Program-made: the position numbers and the translations under genes
Source of the DNA: Sinorhizobium numidicum
GTDB taxonomy: Bacteria; Pseudomonadota; Alphaproteobacteria; Rhizobiales; Rhizobiaceae
Direction of reading: 5' to 3'
DNA: 64,000 nucleotides
Assembly (NCBI RefSeq): GCF_029892045.1
Contig: NZ_CP120367.1
Location: 682,001 to 746,000, forward strand
The notes under the pieces: model-generated
The model's database searches: none
What the model was told of the DNA's origin: nothing
Seen by the model: the letters and a program-made list of their open reading frames with translations, nothing else
Shown here: one piece after another, positions 45,083 to 53,168 of the stretch
Layout of the letters: every line of letters starts with the position of its first letter
How positions within the stretch are numbered: position 1 is the stretch's first letter

Positions 45083-46045
45083 CTACTGCGCAAGCTGAAA
45101 AGCCTGATCGCCGACGAGGCGACGGCGAAGCCACGCGGAAAACTGATCGACGGCGAAGATGGTCGTGAACAGCAGGATGACGATTGCCAGCGTTTTCGCC
45201 TCATGGCCCTGGCCGATCGCCAAGCGCAAGAGCTCGCCGATGCCCCCGCCGCCGACCGCGCCGATAATGGTGGAGGCACGCACATTGATCTCGAGGCGCA
45301 GCAGGAAATAGCTGGTGAAGTTCGGGAGGACCTGCGGCACGATCCCGAACCAGACCCGTTCGATCCAGTTGCCGCCGACGGCGCGTAATCCCTCCTCCGG
45401 CTTCATGTCGGAATTCTCGACGACTTCGAAAAACAGCTTGCCGAGCGCGCCGATCGTATGGATCGACACGGCCGCGATTGCCGGAATAGGACCGAGCGAG
45501 AGAATTGCCAGAAAGAAACCGGCGATCACGACCTCCGGGAAGGCCCGCAGGATCTCCATGAGGCGGCGTACGACGCCCCGGACCCATGGGTTTGGCATCA
45601 AATTGCGCGCCGCGAGAAACGACAGGACGAAGCCGAAGAAGACGCCGATCACCGTCGAAAAGATGGCGATGTTCAAAGTCTCCAGCATCTTGTGGAAATA
45701 TTCCGGAATGTAGAGGTTTTCGGTCAGATACAATCGGCCGTCCGGGTAATTGTATTTGAAGCTGCCGTCGTCATACGGAGAGGGCAGATCGAACATGGCG
45801 CGGATGATTTCCATCGCGTCACGCGGCATCAGATCTCCGACGAAATCGAAGAAATGCGGCAGGCGATCGAAGAACTTGCCGGCGTTCGAGTCATTTGCGA
45901 ACCAGAGAGACGCAAAAACTGTCAGCACCAGGAGCGCAAGGCCAAGCGAGGTATAAAGGCGCCGCCGGGCGTTGAGTTCCTGCCAATGGCGCTCGACAAG
46001 TGCGCCGCTCTCGCTTAGATGCCGGGAAAGCGCGGACGTGGCCAT
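45083..46045 (-). CDS. phnE1: Phosphate/phosphonate ABC importer permease (PhnE1/PhoE)
   Basis: 320-residue PhnE permease: N-terminal helix (about 31-50), then ETLNIAIFSTVIGVFFGFVLSFLAARN, the coupling loop EEGLRAVGGNWIERVWFGIVPQVLPNF, and EINVRASTIIGAVGGGGIGELL. It lies between phnD and phnE2 in the leftward operon, 8 bases from phnE2. From memory, the S. meliloti equivalents (phoCDET) import phosphate as well as phosphonates. Confidence 0.92.
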   Translation of the reverse strand: MATSALSRHLSESGALVERHWQELNARRRLYTSLGLALLVLTVFASLWFANDSNAGKFFDRLPHFFDFVGDLMPRDAMEIIRAMFDLPSPYDDGSFKYNYPDGRLYLTENLYIPEYFHKMLETLNIAIFSTVIGVFFGFVLSFLAARNLMPNPWVRGVVRRLMEILRAFPEVVIAGFFLAILSLGPIPAIAAVSIHTIGALGKLFFEVVENSDMKPEEGLRAVGGNWIERVWFGIVPQVLPNFTSYFLLRLEINVRASTIIGAVGGGGIGELLRLAIGQGHEAKTLAIVILLFTTIFAVDQFSAWLRRRLVGDQAFQLAQ

Positions 46046-46076
46046 GAATTTTCCGGCAGCGCCGGCCCTTAAAGGC

Positions 46077-46130
46077 GGGCGCCCGAGGCGCCCTGAACAG
46101 TCGGACGCCGGCCGCTAACCGCAGCCGGCG
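46077..46130 (-). other. Two hairpins between phnD and phnE1
   Basis: CGCCGGC/GCCGGCG (46106-46112 and 46124-46130) and GGGCGCC/GGCGCCC (46077-46083 and 46087-46093) are perfect 7-bp stems in the 105-base gap after phnD. With no T-runs they are likely mRNA-protecting or processing structures that favour the binding-protein message. Confidence 0.45.
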
Positions 46131-46150
46131 TTGCATCAACGGAACGATAA

Positions 46151-47056
46151 TCAGCCGCCGATCGTTGCCTTGCGTGCGTCGATGATCGGCTTATAGAAGT
46201 CGCTGTTGACCTCGGTGTAGCCGGTGAACTCACCGCCCTGGATAGCGGAGAAGCAGGCGGTGTCCGTCTTCGGCAGGTCCATCATGAACTGCTTGAACTT
46301 CGCCTTCATGTCATCGTTCATCGAGGTGCGGATGACGATCGGCCCGTTCGGGATCAGCGGCGAACGCCAGAGCTCGACGAGGTCGTTCATGTCGAGGATG
46401 CCCTTGTCGACCATCTTGCGCAGGTTGCCGGAGGTATAACCGTCCTTGAACTCGCCAACGCCCGAACCGAAGGTCGTGCCGGCATCGAACGTGCCCTTCA
46501 CGACTTCGAGGACGAGGTTCTCGTGGCCACCGCCGAAGCCGGTTTCGCCAAAGAATTCCTTGACCGGTGCGCCAATCGCTTCAGGCAGCGTGACGAGCGG
46601 GACCAGGTAGCCGGAGGTCGAATCCGGGTCGGCGAAGCCGAGCTTCTTGCCCTTCAGGTCTTCGAGCTTGGCGATGCCCGAATCCTTGCGCGCGACCATG
46701 ATCGAGTGGTAGCCGGTCGCACCGTCGGTCTGAACCGTCGTCAGGATCGGCTCGACGGCGTCCGCCTTGGCAAGATAGATCTTGGCATAGCCGGAAGCGC
46801 CGAGCTCGGCATAATCCAGCGTGCCGCCGAGCAGGCCCTGGATGACGCCGTCGTAGTCGGAAGCCGGGAACAGGGAGACTTTTTCGACGCCGATCGCGGC
46901 CGGAAGCTTGTCGACGAGGCACTGGTAGTTACGCAGGCGGTCGGCTTCGTTCTCGCCGCCAATGATGCCGATGCGGAACTCCTTGAGATCTTCGGCCTGA
47001 GCCTGGCCGACGAGGCCGATGAGCGCGACGGCGCCCAGAAGAGCTTTCTTCAACAT
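46151..47056 (-). CDS. phnD: Phosphate/phosphonate-binding protein
   Basis: 301-residue periplasmic protein with a signal peptide (residues 1-21, GQAQA cleavage). Family features: FRIGIIGGENEADRLRNYQ, LDYAELGASGYAKIYL, and DLKGKKLGFADPDSTSGYLVP, the DPxSTSG phosphonate-binding loop of PhnD. It delivers ligand to PhnE1/E2. Located between phnC and phnE1. Confidence 0.93.
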   Translation of the reverse strand: MLKKALLGAVALIGLVGQAQAEDLKEFRIGIIGGENEADRLRNYQCLVDKLPAAIGVEKVSLFPASDYDGVIQGLLGGTLDYAELGASGYAKIYLAKADAVEPILTTVQTDGATGYHSIMVARKDSGIAKLEDLKGKKLGFADPDSTSGYLVPLVTLPEAIGAPVKEFFGETGFGGGHENLVLEVVKGTFDAGTTFGSGVGEFKDGYTSGNLRKMVDKGILDMNDLVELWRSPLIPNGPIVIRTSMNDDMKAKFKQFMMDLPKTDTACFSAIQGGEFTGYTEVNSDFYKPIIDARKATIGG

Positions 47057-47144
47057 GAGGTTCTTCTCCCGTTTTTCCGGCCGCGCCGGATCCAGTTTCG
47101 GTTCAAGGGATGCCCTTTACGCGGACATTCGATCGCGGCGGGCC

Positions 47145-47987
47145 TCAAAGGCCGGCCAGTGCCAGCGGCTTGAAGCCGGCCGATGCGGTCTCTTCCCGGG
47201 CCGCGGCCGCGGGAATGTTGATGCTTGTCGAGGTCATCGATTCCTCGATGGCCGTGTCCGCACCGTAAATCTCTGCGACGGCTGCGGCGGTCAGATCCTT
47301 TGGCTGGCCATCAAAAACAACGCGCCCGTGGGCCATGCCGATGATCCGCTCGCAATAGTTACGGGCCGTGTCGAGCGTGTGCAGATTGGTGATGACGGTG
47401 ATGCCGTCACGCTCGTTGATGTCGCGCAGAGCGTCCATGACGATCTTGGCGTTGAGCGGATCGAGCGATGCGATCGGCTCGTCGGCGAGCAGCACCTTCG
47501 GTTGCTGCATCAATGCGCGGGCAATCGCAACACGCTGCTGCTGACCGCCGGATAGCGTGCCGGCCGGCTGCAGTGCCGTCTGCTCGATGCCGAGCCGCTC
47601 GAGCGCGCCGATCGCCATGATCCGCTCCTCGCGGCTGAACATGTTGAGAATGCTCAGCGCCGTTGAGCGGTGATTGAGCCGACCGAGCAGGACGTTGGTC
47701 AGAACGTCGAGGCGGGGCACGAGATTGAACTGCTGGAAGATCATCGCGCAATCGCGCTGCCAGTTGCGCAGAGCTGCGCCTTTGAGCGAGGAGACCTCGA
47801 CACCGCCAAATTCGATCGAGCCGGAGGAGAGATCGACCAGGCGGTTGATCATGCGCAGCAGGGTCGATTTGCCGGCGCCGGAGCGGCCGATGACGCCGAC
47901 CATCTGTCCCTGCGGTATGTCGAAGCTAACCGAGCTGACGGCTGTCTTCTTGCCGAACCGGCGGGTTACGTTCTTCAACTGAAACAT
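47145..47987 (-). CDS. phnC: Phosphonate/phosphate ABC importer ATPase
   Basis: 280-residue ATPase of the PhnC type: Walker [13 protein letters not shown] near residue 34, Q-loop [22 protein letters not shown], signature [18 protein letters not shown], Walker [14 protein letters not shown], switch [17 protein letters not shown] (the NLH form usual in PhnC). A C-terminal tail of about 40 residues follows. It is the first gene of phnC-D-E1-E2, with a candidate Pho box about 75-110 bases upstream. Confidence 0.93.
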   Translation of the reverse strand: MFQLKNVTRRFGKKTAVSSVSFDIPQGQMVGVIGRSGAGKSTLLRMINRLVDLSSGSIEFGGVEVSSLKGAALRNWQRDCAMIFQQFNLVPRLDVLTNVLLGRLNHRSTALSILNMFSREERIMAIGALERLGIEQTALQPAGTLSGGQQQRVAIARALMQQPKVLLADEPIASLDPLNAKIVMDALRDINERDGITVITNLHTLDTARNYCERIIGMAHGRVVFDGQPKDLTAAAVAEIYGADTAIEESMTSTSINIPAAAAREETASAGFKPLALAGL

Positions 47988-48061
47988 CGGCAGCAGTTCC
48001 TCTTTCGGGGAGACCGGTCATCGGTATGACACGTGCCATATCCGCGCTTCATGAACGCGGA

Positions 48062-48097
48062 ATGTCAGTTTCTTGTACGTTCTGTTACAGTTCACAG
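48062..48097. promoter_or_regulatory. Candidate Pho box upstream of phnC
   Basis: Half-sites TGTCA (48063-48067), TGTAC (48074-48078), TGTTACA (48083-48089) and CACAG recur with about 10-11-bp spacing, the phasing of PhoB direct repeats. They are diverged from the CTGTCAT consensus. The position, 75-110 bases before the phnC start, suits PhoB activation at phosphate limitation. Confidence 0.42.
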
Positions 48098-48155
48098 ACG
48101 CTCAGGCGCTATTGCCCCGAAGCGCCTACCGTGGCGGGATAACCGCCGTTTTCTG

Positions 48156-49277
48156 CTACTTCTGGAAGCGGCGAGGGTCGAAAAGCGCGGAGCTTACCCC
48201 TTCAACATCTTCGGGCATCGATGTGTCTGTAAGCAGACTTGCCGCGAAGGCTCCGAGTGCCGGCGAGGTGAGGATGCCATAGCCACCCTGACCGGCGAGC
48301 CAGAAGAAGTCCGGGTGGTCGGCTGCGAAGCCGATCACCGGCAGCTTGTCGGCGGAAGAGCTGCGCAGGCCCGCCCAGCTTTTGACGATCCGCCGCACCG
48401 TCACCGTCGTCGCCTCCTCGACGTAGTGCGCGGCCCACGCGACGTCGATTTCCTCCGGTTGGACATCAGAGGGTTCGCAGGGTGTCGCATCGGCGGGAGA
48501 CGCAAGCAAACGGCCGCCCTCCGGCTTCATGTAGAAGTCCTCGTCGATCTCGTTGATCTCCGGCAAAGCTGCCGCGTCCACGCCATCCGGCAGATCGACC
48601 GTGATGGCGGTGCGGCGATGCGGGACGATGCCAACCGGCCCCGCACCGAAAAGTGCGGCAACGGGATCGGCCCATGCGCCAGCGGCGTTGACGACGACCT
48701 TCGCCCTGATCTCGCCCCCAGATGTCTTCAATATCCAGGCCGTTCCGTCGTGTCGGGCAGCAAGGATTTCGTGATCCTCAAGAATCTCGCTTCCGTTGCG
48801 GCGGGCGCCCTTGACGTAGCCCTGGAGCAGGTTCTCCACCTCTATGTCCCAGAAGTTCGGATCGTAAAAGGCGGCTGCGACGTAATCCGGCCTGAGAATC
48901 GGAACACGGGTCAGCGCCTGCTCCGGCGACAACCTTTCGATCTCCGGCGTGACGAGGCGTTCTTCGGCCAGGACAGCTTCGAAACGCTCGATCTTTTCCG
49001 CGTTGGCGATCATGACGCCGCCGCGTTGCTTCAGGAGCGGCACGTCGCTGAAGCCTTGAGGCGGTTGATCAAAAAAGACTTTCGATATGGCGGCGAGCGT
49101 GCAGACCTCGGGAGCATTGTATCTCAGCACGAATTCGGCGGCCGAACGACCGGTGCTGTGGTAGCCGAGCGCATCTTCCCGTTCGAGGACGGCAATGGAG
49201 CGGTGCGGACTGAGAAAATAGGCAAGCGACAAGCCGGCAATCCCGCCGCCGATTACCGCTATATCGTAAGCCCGCAT
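48156..49277 (-). CDS. FAD-dependent amine/D-amino acid oxidase (DadA/ThiO-like)
   Basis: 373-residue DAO-fold protein: GGGIAGLSLAYFL dinucleotide loop (residues 10-22), ALGYHSTGRSAAE after the second strand, VVNAAGAWADPVAALFG, and C-terminal VGFAADHPDFFWLAGQGGYGI with the GGYGI FAD motif. These enzymes deaminate D-amino acids, glycine, sarcosine or related amines. It is downstream of and co-directed with the LysR gene (84-base gap). The substrate is unknown; a link to the glutarate genes is possible, for example through lysine-derived amines. Confidence 0.85.
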   Translation of the reverse strand: MRAYDIAVIGGGIAGLSLAYFLSPHRSIAVLEREDALGYHSTGRSAAEFVLRYNAPEVCTLAAISKVFFDQPPQGFSDVPLLKQRGGVMIANAEKIERFEAVLAEERLVTPEIERLSPEQALTRVPILRPDYVAAAFYDPNFWDIEVENLLQGYVKGARRNGSEILEDHEILAARHDGTAWILKTSGGEIRAKVVVNAAGAWADPVAALFGAGPVGIVPHRRTAITVDLPDGVDAAALPEINEIDEDFYMKPEGGRLLASPADATPCEPSDVQPEEIDVAWAAHYVEEATTVTVRRIVKSWAGLRSSSADKLPVIGFAADHPDFFWLAGQGGYGILTSPALGAFAASLLTDTSMPEDVEGVSSALFDPRRFQK

Positions 49278-49361
49278 GGTTCCTGCTCCCGTTCAAAGCA
49301 ACGGCGCGGACCATAGGCAACGCAAAGGCGGCGTTCAAATTTATAGCGGGAAAGGCTGTTA

Positions 49362-50318
49362 TCAATCCCGATGATGCCTCAGACAATGGTCCAGAGGCTC
49401 GGTATCGCCCACATGCGCGAGAAACGCGGCTTCCGCCGGATTGAGGATCGAATTCGGATTGGAGATGCGGAAGACGTCCGTCGTCGGAAGATCGTGATAG
49501 GGCGGCAATTGCCACAGCTTCCCAGCCTCGACGGCGGGATTCGCGAGATGGTCGGGCAGCATGCCGATTCCGACATTGGCCGAGATCAGCCGCATGACTT
49601 CTTCGACGTTACAGGAGACGCCCCTGACCTGCTGACCGAAGGAGCCGATCGCGCGGACGGCGGTGACGGAATTCATGTGCTGTCCGCCCAAATCGTCAGC
49701 AATGAAGGCGATATAGGCGTTGCCGCGCAGGTCGTCGAAATCGACGCCCTCGACGCCAAAAAGCGGATGGCCTCGACCGCAATAGAGCGCATAGCGCTCG
49801 CGTATGTGGAAACTCTTGTTCAAGCCATCCGGTATAATGCCGTCGCAAAGCCCCATGGTCGCGATGTTGCGCTCGACGCCACTCAGCACGTCGACCGTCG
49901 TTGCGACCGTGACGGAGATCGTCACCTTCGGATGCATGCGAAAGAAGCTCTCAAGCTTCCTGTCCCAGGAAGGGTTATGAGCGTGGCTTACCGTGTAAAT
50001 GTTCAGGTGACCGGTGACATCTTCCCCCGCCGTCTCAAGCACATTCGGCAGGCGGATGACTGCCGCGAAGATATCCCGGCACTGCCCGTGCAGTTTTTCG
50101 CCGGCTTCGGTCAGATCGAACCGGCCCGGCCGGCGGTCGATGAGCTTCTGCCCGACGGTCTGCTCCAGACGCTTCAGCGCCATGCTGACGGCCGGCTGCT
50201 GTAACAGCAGGCGGTTGGCGGCCGCCGTTATGCTCCCTTCTTCGACCACGACGACGAAGGTGCGCAGCAGGTTCCAGTCCAGATTGTGGGCGAAGCGTTC
50301 GAGGCGATTGTTGGTCAT
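49362..50318 (-). CDS. LysR family transcriptional regulator (likely glutarate operon)
   Basis: 318-residue LysR protein: HTH DWNLLRTFVVVVEEGSITAAANRL and QQPAVSMALKRLEQTVG (residues about 13-55), then the effector-binding domain. ATG 50318 (MTNNRLERF) is the start; upstream in-frame codons reach 50417 without a ribosome site. It is divergent from the acyl-CoA dehydrogenase/CoA-transferase genes, the usual arrangement for a LysR activator of glutaryl-CoA genes (GcdR-like); target assignment is inference. Confidence 0.86.
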   Translation of the reverse strand: MTNNRLERFAHNLDWNLLRTFVVVVEEGSITAAANRLLLQQPAVSMALKRLEQTVGQKLIDRRPGRFDLTEAGEKLHGQCRDIFAAVIRLPNVLETAGEDVTGHLNIYTVSHAHNPSWDRKLESFFRMHPKVTISVTVATTVDVLSGVERNIATMGLCDGIIPDGLNKSFHIRERYALYCGRGHPLFGVEGVDFDDLRGNAYIAFIADDLGGQHMNSVTAVRAIGSFGQQVRGVSCNVEEVMRLISANVGIGMLPDHLANPAVEAGKLWQLPPYHDLPTTDVFRISNPNSILNPAEAAFLAHVGDTEPLDHCLRHHRD

Positions 50319-50462
50319 GACGGCAGATGTACCGGGGCTATATATCGTCTTTGAATAATCAGCAGAACCACTGCGGGCGCAAGGTCCATTCCCCGGGCGC
50401 ATGAGGCAGTGCCTCAATTTCGTTTGAAACCGCTGCCCCGGCTTGCCATAACGCCAAGTGGA

Positions 50463-50585
50463 CTAGAGCGGGATGAGGAAAAGTGCACGCGGTTTTCCGC
50501 TCGCATCCCGCTCTACCTTATTAAAGTCGATCACGTTCATGATTTTGGGTTGGTTCGACCCAGGATCATCGTGATCTGGTGCGAC
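50463..50585. repeat. RIME1-like mosaic element, copy 3
   Basis: The best-preserved copy. Palindrome A: TAGAGCGGGATGAGG..GTGCACGCGGTTTTCCGC..GCATCCCGCTCTA (50464-50515). Palindrome B: GTCGATCACGTTCATGATTTTGGG..CCCAGGATCATCGTGATC (50527-50577). It occupies most of the LysR/acyl-CoA dehydrogenase intergenic region and ends about 12 bases before the dehydrogenase start. Confidence 0.8.
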
Positions 50586-50596
50586 GGGAGGGATAA

Positions 50597-51784
50597 ATGG
50601 CCGCCAAGACCCAATTCCAATGGGACGATCCGTTCCTGCTCGAGGATCAGTTGAGCGAAGACGAGCGGATGATCCGCGACACGGCGCGCGCCTACGCCCA
50701 GGAAAAGCTGCAGCCGCGCGTGATCGAGGCTTACCGCGAGGAGAAGACCGATCCGAAGATATTTCGCGAGATGGGCGACCTTGGCCTCCTTGGGGTGACC
50801 GTGCCGGAGAGTTATGGCGGCGTCGGAGCCTCCTATGTCGCCTACGGCCTCGTTGCCCGGGAGATCGAACGCGTTGACTCCGGTTATCGCTCGATGATGA
50901 GTGTGCAATCCTCGCTCGTCATCTATCCGATCCTTGCCTATGGCTCCGAGCAGCAGAAACGGAAGTACCTCCCAAAGCTTATCAGCGGGGAATGGATCGG
51001 TTGCTTCGGCCTAACCGAGCCCGATGCCGGTTCGGATCCGGGCGGCATGAAGACCCGCGCAGTCAAGACGAACGGCGGCTATCGCCTGATCGGCTCTAAG
51101 ATGTGGATTTCCAACGCGCCGCTCGCCGATGTCTTCATCGTCTGGGCGAAGTCGGAGGAGCACGGCAATGCCATTCGCGGCTTCGTGCTGGAAAAGGGCC
51201 TGAAAGGGCTTTCGGCACCGAAGATCGCTGGCAAGCTATCGCTCCGAGCATCCATCACAGGAGAAATCGTGCTCGACAATGTCGAACTCGGCGATGAGGC
51301 ACTGCTGCCCGACGTCGAGGGCCTCAAAGGACCCTTCGGCTGCCTCAACCGTGCCCGCTACGGCATTTCCTGGGGCGCGCTTGGTGCTGCCGAGTTCTGC
51401 TGGCACGCGGCACGTCAGTACGGCCTCGACCGCAAGCAGTTCAACCGCCCACTCGCGCAGACGCAACTGTTCCAGAAGAAGCTTGCCGATATGCAGACCG
51501 AGATTGCGCTCGGGCTGCAAGGGTCGCTCCGTGTCGGCCGGCTGATGGACGAGGGCCGGGTGGCTCCGGAAATGATCTCGATCGTCAAGCGCAACAATTG
51601 CGGCAAGGCGCTCGATATCGCCCGGATGGCTCGCGACATGCACGGCGGCAACGGTATTTCGGAGGAATATCAGGTCATGCGTCACATGCTGAACCTTGAA
51701 ACGGTGAATACCTATGAGGGCACCCATGACGTTCATGCCCTGATTCTCGGCCGCGCCCAGACCGGGCTGCAGGCCTTCTTCTGA
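50597..51784 (+). CDS. Glutaryl-CoA dehydrogenase-type acyl-CoA dehydrogenase
   Basis: 395-residue acyl-CoA dehydrogenase of the GCDH branch: [18 protein letters not shown] opening ([17 protein letters not shown]), [16 protein letters not shown] flavin loop, [15 protein letters not shown], and [20 protein letters not shown], with catalytic base E374. GCDH oxidises and decarboxylates glutaryl-CoA to crotonyl-CoA. ATG 50597 follows GGGAGGG. The CoA-transferase gene begins 11 bases after its stop, forming a two-gene operon. Confidence 0.92.
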   Translation: MAAKTQFQWDDPFLLEDQLSEDERMIRDTARAYAQEKLQPRVIEAYREEKTDPKIFREMGDLGLLGVTVPESYGGVGASYVAYGLVAREIERVDSGYRSMMSVQSSLVIYPILAYGSEQQKRKYLPKLISGEWIGCFGLTEPDAGSDPGGMKTRAVKTNGGYRLIGSKMWISNAPLADVFIVWAKSEEHGNAIRGFVLEKGLKGLSAPKIAGKLSLRASITGEIVLDNVELGDEALLPDVEGLKGPFGCLNRARYGISWGALGAAEFCWHAARQYGLDRKQFNRPLAQTQLFQKKLADMQTEIALGLQGSLRVGRLMDEGRVAPEMISIVKRNNCGKALDIARMARDMHGGNGISEEYQVMRHMLNLETVNTYEGTHDVHALILGRAQTGLQAFF

Positions 51785-51795
51785 GCGGCGGGACG

Positions 51796-52986
51796 ATGGA
51801 AGCGCCGCTCAAGGGTATTCGCGTTCTCGAACTCGCTCGCATTCTGGCGGGCCCGTGGATCGGCCAGACGCTCGCCGATCTCGGTGCCGACGTGATCAAG
51901 GTCGAGAGCCCGGCTGGCGACGACACCCGGACGTGGGGGCCTCCCTTCGTCGAGGGTGAGGCTGGCGAGAGGCTCGACGCCGCTTATTTTCACGCCTGCA
52001 ACCGCGGCAAGCGCTCGGTCGTTCTGGATTTCACGACCGAGGAAGGGCAGGGGGCCGTCCGGCGGCTCGCGGCGAAATCCGACGTTCTCCTGGAAAATTT
52101 CAAGGTCGGCGGTCTTGCCAAATACGGGCTCGACTATGAAAACCTGAGAAAGATCAATCCGCGGCTGATCTATTGCAGTGTGACCGGTTTCGGCCAGGAC
52201 GGGCCCTATGCGCACCGCGCGGGCTATGATTATATTGTCCAGGGCATGAGTGGCATCATGGACCTGACCGGAGAGCCAGACCGCGAGCCGCAGAAGATCG
52301 GCGTCGCCTTCGCCGACATCTTCACCGGGCTCTACGGCGTCATCGCAGTGCAGGCAGCACTGGCGCAGCGGGAACGCACAGGCGAGGGGCAGCAGATCGA
52401 CATGGCGCTGCTCGATTGCATGACGGGCGTGCTCGCTAACCAGGCGCTGAACTTTCTCGTCTCCGGCAAGTCGCCGCGCCGTCTCGGCAACACGCATCCG
52501 AACATCGCACCCTACCAGGTGTTTCCAACGGCGGACGGCCACCTGATCGTCGCAGTTGGCAATGATCGGCAATTCGTCAAATTCTGCGACATGCTTGCGC
52601 GTCCCGATCTGGCGGCCGACGAGCGCTACCTGACCAATGCCGGCAGGGTTCAGCATCGTGACAGCCTGACACCGGAACTGGCCGCGGAAACGGTGAAGTT
52701 CACGCGGGACGAGCTTCTGGCGAAGCTCGAAGCGGCTGGCGTGCCGGGCGGTCCGATCAACACGGTCGCCGATGTCTTCGCCGATCCGCAGGTCGTTCAC
52801 CGGCAGATGCGCGTCGACACGCCACATACTGGCGCAGCGACCGGGACCTCGCCGGGTGTCAGGACACCACTCCGCTTCTCAGGTGCCTCGCTGGCGCTCG
52901 ACCGCGGGGTGCCGCGCCTCGGGGAACACACGGCCGAGGTGCTCGAAGAGATTGGAATGGCGGCCCCGGGGCAAGGAAAAGAGTGA
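51796..52986 (+). CDS. Class III CoA-transferase (CaiB/BaiF; likely glutarate CoA-transferase)
   Basis: 396-residue family III CoA-transferase: RVLELARILAGPWIGQTLADLGADVIKVE (residues 8-36), YFHACNRGKRSVVLDF, the YDYIVQGMSGIMDLTGEPD region and QIDMALLDCMTGVLAN, with catalytic Asp in the family position near 170. With glutaryl-CoA dehydrogenase upstream, it most likely transfers CoA to glutarate from succinyl-CoA (SUGCT-like). Confidence 0.88.
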   Translation: MEAPLKGIRVLELARILAGPWIGQTLADLGADVIKVESPAGDDTRTWGPPFVEGEAGERLDAAYFHACNRGKRSVVLDFTTEEGQGAVRRLAAKSDVLLENFKVGGLAKYGLDYENLRKINPRLIYCSVTGFGQDGPYAHRAGYDYIVQGMSGIMDLTGEPDREPQKIGVAFADIFTGLYGVIAVQAALAQRERTGEGQQIDMALLDCMTGVLANQALNFLVSGKSPRRLGNTHPNIAPYQVFPTADGHLIVAVGNDRQFVKFCDMLARPDLAADERYLTNAGRVQHRDSLTPELAAETVKFTRDELLAKLEAAGVPGGPINTVADVFADPQVVHRQMRVDTPHTGAATGTSPGVRTPLRFSGASLALDRGVPRLGEHTAEVLEEIGMAAPGQGKE

Positions 52987-53098
52987 GGCGGATTTCGTCA
53001 CCCCTGACCCGCGTCCCCGCCCGCAGCGAGAGGGGACCTGGGCTGCGGCCGGCTCCTCTTCCGTGATCCAGCGAGATTCCGCGTGGTTGCGGCAAGTC

Positions 53099-53123
53099 CC
53101 TTCTCCCCGCAGCAGGGAGAAGG
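53099..53123. repeat. REP-like hairpin between convergent genes
   Basis: CCTTCTCCC (53099-53107) and GGGAGAAGG (53115-53123) form a perfect 9-bp stem, followed by TGCAGGCAGGCG. This CCCTTCTCCCC...GGGAGAAGGTG sequence is a familiar dispersed palindrome in rhizobial intergenic regions (from memory). It lies between the convergent CoA-transferase and htpG 3' ends and may act as a terminator for both. Confidence 0.6.
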
Positions 53124-53168
53124 TGCAGGCAGGCGTAGGGGCGGATAACCCGATATTCCGCGAATTCT

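Noticed and set aside
48033..49316. 427-codon plus frame opposite the DadA-like oxidase
   Set aside because: Low-complexity charged shadow; the reverse frame holds intact FAD motifs.
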